Part shown: positions 13,752 to 22,685 of the stretch, one piece after another | Numbering within the stretch: the stretch's first letter is position 1 | Layout of the letters: every line of letters starts with the position of its first letter | Assembly: GCA_963966185.1 (NCBI GenBank) | Contig: CAWZYM010000222.1 | Span: 48,501-112,500 of the forward strand | Direction: 5' to 3' | Origin: Rhabditoides inermis | Lineage: Eukaryota > Nematoda > Chromadorea > Rhabditida > Rhabditidae | Length of the DNA: 64,000 nt | The notes under the pieces: generated by a model | The model's database searches: none | The model's input: the letters and a program-made list of their open reading frames with translations, nothing else | Told to the model about the DNA's origin: nothing | Translations under genes and position numbers: made by a program

Positions 13752-16700
13752 TCCCCCTCTCTCTCACCCTCCTTCTTCAGCCTCTCTATCCGTGACGCTG
13801 TCAAGTCTGACTCGTCAGTCTTCGAATGTTCTGTCAGCAACGACATCGGAACCGCAACAAGCTCTGCTAGGGTTACTGTAAAGGTACGAATTACGGTTAG
13901 AGGTTTGAATGTTACTGTTGCTGAGCTTGTACAAAAAGTGATTGTATGTATTTGTATGGGTTACTGTAGGGGTACTGTATATGGAAATTCGTTTCAGGAC
14001 TCTCCCCCCGCTTTCCCTCCCCACGCGATGCCAACTAAAGTCATAGCGGTCAAGGGAACCACACTGGTGAGTCTTTTTTTTGTTGAATTTGTATGATTGT
14101 ATGCATGGTTGATCCTACATTGATTCTAAGACGATGTTATTATGGAGAAAATGAAAGAAACGGTTGAGTATCAACAATGAAACGTAACTGGAAACAACAT
14201 CAATAAAACATGGCATTTCAGCACCTCTGAGTGTTTTTGTTGTGTTTAGTAGTATGTATGGTTGCTCTCCTGTTTGTTAAAGTTGTTAGGAAAGTGATAG
14301 AAACAATACGCAGCAATAGTGAAACGTCAGGCGTAATGGATTGTTCATCATTGTATGTTCTCCTTTCAGCACCTTCCGTGTACCTACCAGGCGTCTCCTC
14401 GAGGAGCATCCAAGTGGACGGATGGGGGAGGGGCGAGGATACCCCATAAGGGAAGGATACGGGACGAGGCAGGGGTACTCGTCATAGAACATGTACAGAC
14501 AGGTGAGAGGGGAGGGGGGAGAGAGGGAGGAGGGGGGAGGGAGGGAGAGAGGGAGAGAGGGAGAGAGGGATAGAGGGAGAGAGAGAGAGAGGGAGAGGGG
14601 CAGGAAGATAGGGAATGTGTCTTTAGATGACGCTGGAGTGTTCTTTTGCACTGCTCACAACCGTCTGGGACGAGCGCACCTCAATGTGCAACTGGTTGTC
14701 AGCGGTGAGTTTCTGATTGTGAGATCTGATGAGGGAAAGACACCCTTCTAAATCCCATTTATAAACTGTGACAACTACGTGAAAAAGACATGAAAATATT
14801 AAATTTCTGAGATTTGATCGAAACCTATTTACCATTTTCCCATTCGCAGACCGGCCCCAAGTGTCCCTGAAGGAGCACCGCGCCGGCTCGCACCACGGCC
14901 ACGCCCACCATAGCCACGCCCACTCCGATCACACCAATATCACGTGCGAAGTGGAGCTGGACTGTAAGAATGAGGTGAGGGTGGCGCACATGGATTGACA
15001 TTAATATTATGAACACGTATTTGAGTGATCGACTTACGTGAGAAACGTATTTTCAAAAAAAAAAACTAAACTGAAAAAGTGTCAAGAAAGAGCAAGTAAA
15101 AAAGGTTTGGAATGAAGTGCCATCGCATTAACATCATAATACCGTAAATTGTTGTCACTACAAATGTGTTTCTAGATTGACTGCGCGGAGCCTCTGCTGT
15201 CGCTCGATTGGCCGCGCAGTCTGGCGAATCTGCCAGTGCACAAGAGCGGAGACAGGGTCGATGAGAGCGACCACAGTAGAGAGGTGGGGGCAGTGAGCAC
15301 ATACGTTTCACAACGGAGTTATTAGTCAGCAAAACCTTTGGCGAGAATGTTGACTTAGATGACTCATCACGTACTAATCACTTATTAGTAATTTCTAATG
15401 TGTGCTCCGCCTTGCTGCGCGAACAATTTAGTAAGGTGAAACAAGCCGAAACGTGGTTGTCACAGCACTTAAAAAAAATTTTTTTTTCAACGTTTGTAAA
15501 TTTTGGCTTTTTCTTTTACAGGAGCGGAAGAAGAAGCGGGCGGGTCGTTTCCCGTGCTCCTCCCTCTTTGGATCGTCCAATCCACCACAAGGAAAGGCCC
15601 TGCCCACATCACCCATCAGTGTCAAGGCACTACAGGTCAGTGGACACTGGGATAAGAGAACTGTAACGTGTAGAAAACGCTGAAATATCAATGACGTCAT
15701 TTATCATTTCCGTCACTTTCAGGCTGGCCGTGACGGTGTTCAGTTGGCGTGGCGGATGCCCCCAGCCGGAAGGGAGGCGAGGGACCACGCGGTGAGTTCA
15801 GTGTATCTTGCATCCCCACACAAACTGTCCAGACCAAACACTGCAGTGAATAAAAAAGGAACATAAGTAGTGTACTCGCTCTAAAACTCACTCTAGAAGC
15901 ACTGAAACGACAAAACAACGTTCAGAATGCTTACAACCCGCAGTAGACCTGCTCTGACGTTCCCCCTTGCAGTCCAAACGCACTTCATTAATGCACACTG
16001 TACAGTGAATATGTCATTCGGGACATATGTCATAAGTTGGCATCTCATGTGCGTTTCAGACTCCTTCCATCTCTGCGTACCGGGTGGAGCTGCGCACTCG
16101 GGAGGACCGCAGTTGGAGGGGAGTGCCAAGGGAGAGCGTCGGTCCCCATGAGGCGGACGGGGTCCGGCTCACACGGCTACAGCCGAACCAACACTACCAG
16201 GTCAGACACGCATACGATCATAATATTGTTAGAATAGAATCACTGTCGATGTTCGCATACGTTTCACGCTGGGTGTAAAGGTTGTCGTGGAAATGTTGAG
16301 CAATGGTAACTTGAATTCTCTATTATCGGCACACTATAGCAGCTTGCAAGATGAGCCAAAAAAAATTTCGCCCAAAATCAATGGGAAAACGACGAATTTT
16401 TTCTTTCGATCATCTTACAAGCTGCTTATAATACTGTGCCCCATTCAGTTCCGCATCCGTTCTGTGTCGTCGGGTCAGCTGGGCGATCCGTCTCCGCCTA
16501 CCGACTGGCTCCGCACACAGGCCGCCCCACCCAGCGAAGCGGTCAGTGATAAAAACATTGCCATAACTATAATTCACTATAAATCATTGCCATAACTATA
16601 GTTGCCATAACTATGTCATAACTTACTATAACTATTATACGTTTCAACCACTATATAGAGCTTACTTAGCATTCACACAAACAATGTTTTGTATTTCTCT

Positions 16701-19700
16701 TCTTCATAGTTATTACTACATTTCTAGGTGGAGGGTCTGTCGTGGCGACCTCTTGATGCCAACACTCTGCTAGTCGAATGGCAGCCAGTGGAAACTGTGG
16801 GTATTCCCTCTTTCTCTCTTTCTCCCTCTCTCTCTCTCCCCCTCTCACTCTCTCCATCTCTACCCCCCACTCTTTCTCTCTTTCTCTCTTTCTCTCTTTC
16901 TCTCTTTCTCTCTTTCTCTCTTTCTCTCTTTCTCTCTTTCTCTCTTTCTCTCTTTCTCTCTTTCTCTCTTTCTCTCTTTCTCTCTCCCTCCCCCCTCTCT
17001 CTCTCTCTCTCTCGCTCTCTCTCTTTCTCTTCATTCATCAACCTTTTTCCAGACACACTCTTCCGGTTCGAATCTCCGCTACCGTGTCACTTGGGCAGAG
17101 GGCAGGGGCGAGCACCCCAGCGACGCGCCGTCCCCTCGAAGACCCGCCCCCTCCAGCCCCGCCTACCTGGAGTCGCCGTCTCCATCGGCCATTGTGCGGA
17201 TGAACTCTTCTCTGATCGGGTGTCGGATGGTCGTGTTGGCAGTGCAGCCAGTGAATGACCAGGGCTCCTCGCCCCTCTCCACCGACACTGTCGCATTCCT
17301 CAACGCTAATGGTGAGCGTCCAGGCCAGAGTTAGACAAAATTCTGCTGTAGTGATCGATGTTAGAGCAACAACACTTATTATATGAAGTTCTTTGATTAC
17401 TACGTTTCAAAACACATGCATAATGATGTACGGCAATGTTGATGTAATATGATATATGAATTTACCGAGCAGTACAAAATTAATTATTAGAGAGGGCGCG
17501 CAGCGCCCTCTCTCTTGGGTTAAAATAAGGCTCGCGCCAGAATTTTCAAGTAGCGATATCCAAAGGACATGTTAGCAACAATGTGAAGTCTTCCAATTTA
17601 TGTTAGTTAGATTCGCACGGTTCCATAGGGCAGATCACTAATTGACGGCATCTTTGTATCTTTTCTCCGAAAGAAGTTATGAGCGATCTCGCACTCGCAC
17701 TAGGCGAAAGGCCAGCGTGTGGGTGGGTGGGTGGGTGGGTGGGTGGGTGGGTGGGTGGGTGGGTGTCGTTTCCAGTCACGCTAGCTGATAGCTAGCCCTC
17801 TGCTGGCGGGCGAGCGCGAGAGCACGCGAGAGAGCACGCTGTTTGGAGAGAGACAGATGTACTTTGGTGGCTGCGATCAGTAGGAATTTAGTAAGGGGAG
17901 AGAGAAAGAGAGAACGAGAGAACGAGAGAACGAGAGAACGAGAGAACGAGAGAACGAGAGAACGATATAACGAGAGAAAAGGAGAAAAAGAGAGGAGGGA
18001 AGGAGGGAAGGAGAGACGGAGAGAACGAGAGAACGAGAGAACGAGAGAAGGATAGAAAGAGAGAACGAGAGAACGAGAGAACCAGAGAAAGAGAGAAAGA
18101 TATAAAAAGAGAACGAGAGAGCTAGAGAACGAGAGAAAGAGAGAAAGGGAGAAGGAGGGAAGGAGGGATGGAGAGAAGAAGAGAAGGATAGAAAGAGAGA
18201 ACGAGAGAACTAGAGAACGAAAGAAAGAGAGAAAGAGAGAAAGAGATAAAGAGAGAACGAGAGAAAGCGAGAACGATATAACGAGAGAATTAGAGAACGA
18301 GAGAAAGAGAGAATGGGAGGAGGAGGGAAGGAGGGAAGGAGAGAAAGAGAGAAAGAGAGAACGAGAAAACGAGAAAACGAGAGAAAGAGAAAACGAGAGA
18401 AAGAGAGAACGATATAACGAGAGAGCTAGAGAACGAGAGAAAGAGAGAAAGGGAGAAGGAGGGAAGGAGGGATGGAGAGAAGAAGAGAAGGAGAGAAGGA
18501 GAGAACTAGAGAAAAAAGAGAAAGAGAGAAAGAGAGAAAGAGAGAAAGAGAGAAAGAGAGAAAGAGAGAAAGAGAGAAAGAGAGAAAGAGAGAAAGAGAG
18601 AAAGAGATAATGAGAGAACGAGAGAAAGAGAAACCGATAGAAAGAGAAAACGAGTGAAAGAGAGAACGATATAACGAGAGAACTAGAGAACGAGAGAAAG
18701 AGAGAAAGTGAGAAGGCGGGAAGGAGGGAAGGAAAGAAGGAGAGAACGAGAGAACGAGAGAACGAGACAACGAGACAACGAGAGAACGAGAGAACGAGAG
18801 AACGAGAGAACGAGAGAACGAGAAAACGAGAGCACGAGAGAACGAGAGAAAGAGAGAACGATATAACGATATAACGAGAGAAATAGAGAACGAGAGAAAG
18901 AGAGAAAGAGAGAAGGAGAGAAGGAGGGAAGAAGAGAAGGAGAGACGGAGAGAACGAGAGAACGAGAGAACGAGAGAACGAGAGAAGGATAGAAAGAGAG
19001 AACGAGATAAAGAGAGAACGAGAGAACGAGAGAACGAGAGAACGAGAAAACGAGAGAAAGAGAGAACAAGAGAAAGAGAGAACGAAAGAAAGAGAGAACG
19101 ATATAACTAGAGAACGAGAGAACGAGAGAAAGAGAGAAGGAGGGTGGTAGGAGGGAAGGAGGGAAGAAGAGAAGGAGAGACGGAGAGACGGAGAAAACGA
19201 GAGAACGAGAGAACGAGAAACGAGAGAACGAGAGAACGAGAGAACGAGAGAACGAGAGAAAGAGAGAAAGAGAGAAAGAGAGAACGAGAGAAAGAGAGAA
19301 CTGGAGAACTAGAGAAAAAGAGAAAGGGAGAAGGAGGGAAGGAGGGAAGGAGAGAAGAAGAGAAGGAGACACGCGAGAACGAGAGAACGAGAGAACGAGA
19401 GAACGAGAGAACGAGAGAACGAGAGAACGAGAGAACGAGAAAACGAAATAACGAGAGAACTAGATAACGAGAGAACGAGAGAACGAGAGAAAGAGAGAAA
19501 GGGAGAAGGGGGGAAGGAGGGAAGGAGAGAAGGAGAGACGGAGAGACGGAGAGAACGAGAGAACGAGAGAACGAGAGAACGAGAGAACGAGAGAACGAGA
19601 GAAAGAGAGAACGAGAGAAAGAGAGAAAAGAGAGAAAAGAGAGAACGAGAGAAAGAGAGAAAAGAGAGAAAGGGAGAAAGAGAGAACGAGAGAACGAGAG

Positions 19701-21409
19701 AACTAGAGAACGAGAGAAAGAGAGAAAGGGATAACGAGAGAACGAGAGAAAGAGAGAACGAGAGAAAGAGAGAACGAGAGAAAGAGAGAAGGAAAGAAGG
19801 AGGGAAGGAAGGAAGGAGGGAAGGAGAGGAGGAGAGAAGGGGAGAAGGAGAGAAGGAGGGAAGGAATGGGAGGAGAGAAGGAGGAAAGGAGAGGAGGAGA
19901 GAAGGAAAGAAGGAGAGAAGGAGGGAAGGAATGGAAGGAGAGAACGAGAGAACGAGAAAATATCGAATAAATTTGAAATGAAATTGATGAAATAATGAGA
20001 GAAGAACATGTTACATGTATGAAGACGAGAGAGAAAATTTCTATGAAATTCAACAAAAGGACATATATTATCTTTTAAAAGTACTTCCGTAAAAAGTGTT
20101 GTTTGTGTTAACCTGATTCAAGAAAAGCGCATGCATATATTATTAATTTTCGAAAAATCAAATCGTAAACACCTGAACATGAAAACTAACACAAACTTGC
20201 TCTTTCAAAACGTTGAATAATTTTTGAATAATTAATGTTGAATAATTCCATGTTTTATTTTTTTGACATTTTTATACCTGAAACATTGAGTCAAACAACA
20301 TCACGAATAACATTTTATTTTACTGATAAACCATAAATAAAAAACCGCAAAAAACACTAAATAAACAAAACAATCGTATTATTCTGAATGTTACGTGTAA
20401 CTATTCTATATTCGTTTGAAAGAGCAAGTTTGTGTTAGTTTTCATGTTCAGGTGTTTACGATTTGATTTTTCGAAAATTAATAATATATGCATGCGCTTT
20501 TCTTGAATCAGGTTAACACAAACAACACTTTTTACGGAAGTACTTTTAAAAGATAATTATGTATACAATTACAATTACCAATTCTGTGATTCAGGTCAGC
20601 TTCGGCGGGTGAAAGTGCGCTCAGCCGCGGCAGTCAACGCCACCCACGCATCATTCGCATGGGAGTGGGATGGGGAGGACGAGTGCGCCAGTGCATACGC
20701 TGTACAGGTACTGTAGAGTACTGTAGAAGCAGCTGAGAATACGGTACTCCAGATCTCGTGCCACCCTCCCGATGGTCCGTCGGTGACTGCGTCGGTGTCG
20801 GCCAATCAGCAGCGATGGTCCCTGGGCGGACTCATGCCTAGCACCGAATACGAATGCAGGTGAGGACTGTAGTCGTATATGTTATGTATGTGATACGTTT
20901 CTTTGGAAAACATGGTATGTTCCCATGTCATTTTATGTGATACGTTTCAACACAACTATGAAGTTGGTACAATATGGTCTGCTCAATTCGGATGCTATTG
21001 GATTGATATACAAAACAAGATGATTGCAGACTGCGTCCGTTCGACTCTCGGGGTCACTTCGGTGTGGCGAGTGAGACTGTTCGAGTGGCGACGATGGGTC
21101 GACCACCACAGAGGAGCCCCCAGATAACCAATCTAGGCATCAAGACCACGGTACGACACTGGTCTCTTTCGTCGTCTATTTACTTTACTCATTGTATTTC
21201 TCATTTGACTCACATAGAATGATATACGATAACTATAGATTAAACCTTTTTAACCCTCTCATTTCTAGGATGAGAGTATCGGCTACACGACGATTCTGGA
21301 GTGGACATCGATTCCTTTCCCGGTCAATTCCACGGAAGGAGAGGACGACGACGACAGGGGATACAAGATATTCATATTCATATCCGAGACGGCCAGCGAT
21401 GCGGTAGGT

Positions 21410-21450
<41 letters not shown>

Positions 21451-21753
21451 GTCATTTCATTTCAGGTGGAGCTGTCTATGCCGCTGAATCATTTGGTTGA
21501 TCATGAGAGACCTTCTGCGAGACTGGATGGACTACGACTCATGTATACCTATACTGTACAGGTACTGTAGTTACCGTACTTTTCTCGTAGTACCGTACCA
21601 TTTTAGGTTGCTGGCTACAACTCTGGCGGTCTGGGTCCACTGTCTTCCACTCGTGTCATTCGCCTAGGCTCCTCCTCCTCCCACATACTCTCATCCGCCA
21701 ATACCGTATCTCTCCTGTTCCTGTTCGTCATACTGTATTTGAGGGTACGGTAG
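2175..21753 (+). CDS. rig-6: Contactin-family GPI-anchored neural adhesion protein (CTLD + 6 Ig + 4 FN3), 36 exons
   Basis: Cell-surface adhesion receptor of the contactin family, which acts in axon and glial contacts; that role is family knowledge. By-eye splicing gives 36 exons in unbroken phase and 1,219 residues. Residues 1-20 are a signal peptide (MKSAMRLFILQVFCFSTATA). Then come a C-type lectin-like domain (about 48-170), Ig1-Ig6 (about 178-258, 270-370, 383-464, 466-561, 562-654, 656-765), FN3 1-4 (about 765-871, 872-980, 982-1082, 1083-1190) and a hydrophobic C-terminus ending YLRVR, typical of a GPI signal. The first exon is 2175-2241; the others are listed in the block entries. Sequons NSS, NIT, NSS, NAT and NST lie in the ectodomain. 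A lectin-like domain before six Ig and four FN3 domains is the layout of insect Contactin. The symbol is inferred by orthology with C. elegans rig-6. Confidence 0.9.
2823..3390. repeat. Intron 1 microsatellites with a 102-bp tandem duplication
   Basis: (CT)n at about 2835-2873, (GA)n with GAGC variants at about 2980-3088, then two direct copies of a 102-bp unit at about 3182-3283 and 3284-3385. Each copy joins a (CT)n tract to about 60 bp of unique sequence starting CATGTGCGTTTCTCTCGACAG. The copies appear identical in the unique part, so the duplication is recent. Confidence 0.75.
3819..5491 (+). other. Contactin exons 2-6: C-type lectin-like domain
   Basis: Exons are 3819-3957, 4456-4546, 5074-5142, 5251-5309 and 5389-5491. 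The domain opens with CPSGWTASGDTCVRP, continues with SSCRSDGARLLNV and ESTWLVGHSP, and closes with AYPFVCAL. These match the Cys, Trp and GA-L landmarks of C-type lectin-like folds. The EPN/QPD and WND calcium and sugar motifs of true lectins are not visible, so a protein-binding role is more likely. The donor of exon 6 was put at ACT|GTAGGG rather than the nearer CAG|GTACTG because only that choice keeps Ig1 in frame. Confidence 0.85.
6054..6283 (+). repeat. Dispersed repeat copy 1 (contactin intron 8)
   Basis: It begins with a GC-rich near-palindrome (AGAGAGGGCGCGCAGCGCTC) and continues through GGCTCGCGCCAGA and AAAGAAGTTATG to GGCGAAAGGCCAGCGTGT. A second, diverged copy in the same orientation lies at 17489-17720, and a fragment of the palindromic head is at 13517-13537. 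No coding capacity is visible, so it is a non-autonomous element of unknown class. Confidence 0.7.
6796..7129. mobile_element. Foldback (MITE-like) element 1
   Basis: Inverted-repeat arms at about 6833-6925 and 7034-7129 share AAGTACTTGCGTAAA, GTCTTAACCCAATGCAGC, AAAAGCACATGCATAAAACG and the tract ending AACACAAACCTGC, around a loop of about 110 bp. The left flank (TTTCTATGAAATT...ACATATATTTT) also matches the left end of the element near 20 kb, so the two belong to one family. No open frame was found, as expected for a non-autonomous DNA element. Confidence 0.75.
7944..12132 (+). other. Contactin intron 11 (4.2 kb), simple repeats only
   Basis: Holds (CT)n at about 8432-8540, (GA)n at about 8903-8970, a CT tract with an 8-bp GTCTCTCT period at about 9125-9255, (GA)n at about 10407-10454 and 10606-10640, and CA/AC tracts at about 11590-11608 and 11749-11771 within a CAC-rich stretch (11410-11770). 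An open frame at 9918-10577 lacks any recognisable domain or conserved splice context and was not called. Large introns of this kind can hold enhancers, but none can be identified from the sequence. Confidence 0.6.
16336..16431 (+). other. Imperfect hairpin in contactin intron 27
   Basis: The arms TATAGCAGCTTGCAAGATGA and TCATCTTACAAGCTGCTTATA are nearly perfectly complementary. The inner stem continues with AAAAAATTTCG against CGAATTTTTTCT around a loop near ATCAATGG. The size (about 96 nt) would suit a pre-miRNA-like RNA or a very small foldback element. Nothing distinguishes the two from sequence alone. Confidence 0.45.
16800..17030 (+). repeat. Intron 29: pyrimidine microsatellite with TTTCTCTC 8-bp period
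   Basis: Nearly the whole 256-bp intron 29 is CT-only. From about 16868 to 16985 it is a regular array of an 8-bp CT unit (TTTCTCTC), running into the 3' splice site as an extended polypyrimidine tract. It is the reverse complement of the GAGAAAGA array in intron 30. Confidence 0.9.
17489..17720 (+). repeat. Dispersed repeat copy 2 (contactin intron 30)
   Basis: Same family and orientation as the repeat at 6054-6283, diverged by substitutions and small indels. Its head is a perfect palindrome: AGAGAGGGCGC, a short spacer, then GCGCCCTCTCT. The copy ends in GGCGAAAGGCCAGCGTGT, immediately followed by a GGGT array. A hairpin at one terminus recalls Helitron ends, but the other terminal signals were not convincing. 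Confidence 0.7.
17720..17766 (+). repeat. (GGGT)n tract, G-quadruplex candidate
   Basis: About eleven uninterrupted GGGT units on the coding strand inside contactin intron 30. Runs of three G separated by single T are the textbook composition for intramolecular G-quadruplexes in DNA or pre-mRNA. Confidence 0.85.
17897..19959. repeat. 2-kb purine minisatellite (GAGAACGA / GAGAAAGA, 8-bp units)
   Basis: Fills most of contactin intron 30. Units are mainly GAGAACGA and GAGAAAGA, interrupted at intervals by GGAGGGAAGGAGGGA blocks and GATATAACGAGAGA variants. A longer-range pattern of AAC-rich, AAAG-rich and GGAGG blocks recurs several times, suggesting a higher-order unit of some hundreds of bp. 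The top strand is almost pure purine. The long open frames on the minus strand, rich in FSRSLVLS, are translations of this tract and not genes. Confidence 0.9.
20038..20556. mobile_element. Foldback (MITE-like) element 2, contactin intron 30
   Basis: Two arms of about 140 bp, roughly 20069-20210 and 20415-20556, are near-perfect inverted repeats with outer ends TCTTTTAAAAGTACTTCCGT. They share GCGCATGCATATATTA and AACACAAACTTGCTCTTTC. The AT-rich loop is about 200 bp. It is the same family as the element at 6796-7129 (shared TTTCTATGAAATT flank and AAAGTACTT end). It lies directly upstream of exon 31. Confidence 0.8.
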
Positions 21754-22360
21754 ATCCCGATTTCATCACCTAGTCGTAATCGCTTGCCTTATAACAACTT
21801 TTCATGACATTTATATTACATCATATCTAAATATCGCACTTATTCAATCAAGATTGTGTAGGATTGACCAAAACTGCCAAAAATGTATATATGTCCCGAA
21901 TTTCTACACTCAGGACTCTTTAGATAACTGTATTTTATTTTATTCTCTCTATTTCTGTTCATCTTTCCACCGGTGCCCGTTTCTTCTCTCAGCCATATAA
22001 TCTGATAAACCTTTTCTTACTGTACTCCTTTCAGTGTTCTTTTATTCGAAGAAGATCGAATAACATGCAAGTACTTTCTTACTGTTACCTTTTTTCTTTT
22101 CTTTTCATACTGAACACACGTTCATGAGCTTATTCAAAATATTAGTCGTTCACCGCTATGAGAGTATTTCTATGCAACCCGAATCTTAAAAAAAACCATC
22201 AAAGAAAGTGATAAAGGTTAATTCACAATTTACAATTTGCAGTTGTGATCATGACTATAGTCGATCGCCAAATCACCTATGCATAGTATCGAGTCAATTC
22301 GGGGAAGCCACACCTCATGCATAACAAGAAAAACTTGTGTAAAGTGGAATCGGTGAAAAC
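21754..22360. other. 3' flank of the contactin gene
   Basis: AT-rich sequence after the contactin stop. I found no clear AATAAA signal in the first 350 bp, so the polyadenylation site is not assigned. No exon-like frame was seen. Confidence 0.4.
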
Positions 22361-22685
22361 TATCTTTCAAAAGTACTTCCAAGTAAAAGTAGTTGGTTTG
22401 TACTGTTGTCTCAGTTGAGCAAAAGGACTGACATGTTTTCAATGGAGACATGTGCAAACAGGCTCTCTCTCTCATACCAGTGCGAAGCGGCCATATTATA
22501 ATGAACGCGTTTACAAAGTTATGCAGTTATTATCTAAAACACAACTTCTGTTGTAACATAACACGTCGAATAATGCTGAGAGCCTGTTTGCACATGTCTC
22601 TATTGAAAACATGTCAGTCCTTTTGCTCAACTGAGACAACAGTACAAACCAACTACTTTTACTTGGAAGTACTTCTGAAAGATAA
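22361..22685. mobile_element. Foldback (MITE-like) element 3
   Basis: Arms at about 22361-22466 and 22577-22685 are inverted copies carrying TTCAAAAGTACTTCCAAGTA, GTAGTTGGTTTGTACTGTTG, CTCAACTGAGACAACAG and CATGTGCAAACAGGCTCTC. The loop of about 110 bp includes GCGGCCATATT. The shared AAAGTACTTCC terminus places it near the other two foldback elements, though the inner arms differ. Its right end abuts the 372-bp tandem repeat. Confidence 0.75.

Larger units (their letters stand above)
5564..15635 (+). other. Contactin exons 7-25: six Ig domains
   Basis: Ig1: 5564-5611, 5742-5810, 7411-7517 and the start of 7674-7748. Ig2: 7674-7748, 7876-7943, 12133-12259, 12340-12463. Ig3: 12614-12675, 12725-12844, 12953-13017. 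Ig4: 13094-13209, 13619-13689, 13781-13883. Ig5: 13998-14066, 14370-14502, 14627-14704. Ig6: 14850-14974, 15176-15283, 15522-15635. Typical core motifs are visible: PCHVSGQPTPKITWYR (Ig1), LDCDAP and FNWLRDD (Ig2), LECFAYGFPTPTYRW with DAGRYRCTATN (Ig3), and DDAGVFFCTAHN (Ig5). The join at 7943/12133 spans a 4.2-kb intron but restores the Ig2 core in frame. Ig6 is atypical, with a His-rich insertion and a basic cluster. Confidence 0.85.
15723..21753 (+). other. Contactin exons 26-36: four FN3 domains and GPI signal
   Basis: Exons are 15723-15791, 16060-16200, 16449-16541, 16728-16796, 17053-17311, 20595-20707, 20753-20859, 21030-21150, 21269-21403, 21466-21561 and 21607-21753. FN3 landmarks include VQLAWRMP with LQPNQHYQFRIRSVS (first), LLVEWQPVE (second), ASFAWEWDG with LMPSTEYECRLRPF (third) and TILEWTSIP with YTVQVAGYNSGGLGP (fourth). 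After the fourth domain a Ser-rich stretch precedes a hydrophobic tail and the stop at 21751-21753, fitting GPI attachment at or near the Ser cluster. The acidic run EDDDD in FN3-4 is probably a surface loop. Confidence 0.85.

Noticed and set aside
17489..17720. Helitron end
   Set aside because: The terminal hairpin is suggestive, but no convincing CTRR end, 5' TC end or Rep/helicase sequence was found, so it was left as a dispersed repeat.
17897..19959. Minus-strand frames of up to 300 codons rich in FSRSLVLS, and plus-strand RE/KE-rich frames
   Set aside because: Translations of the purine minisatellite in a contactin intron; low complexity and no conserved domain.
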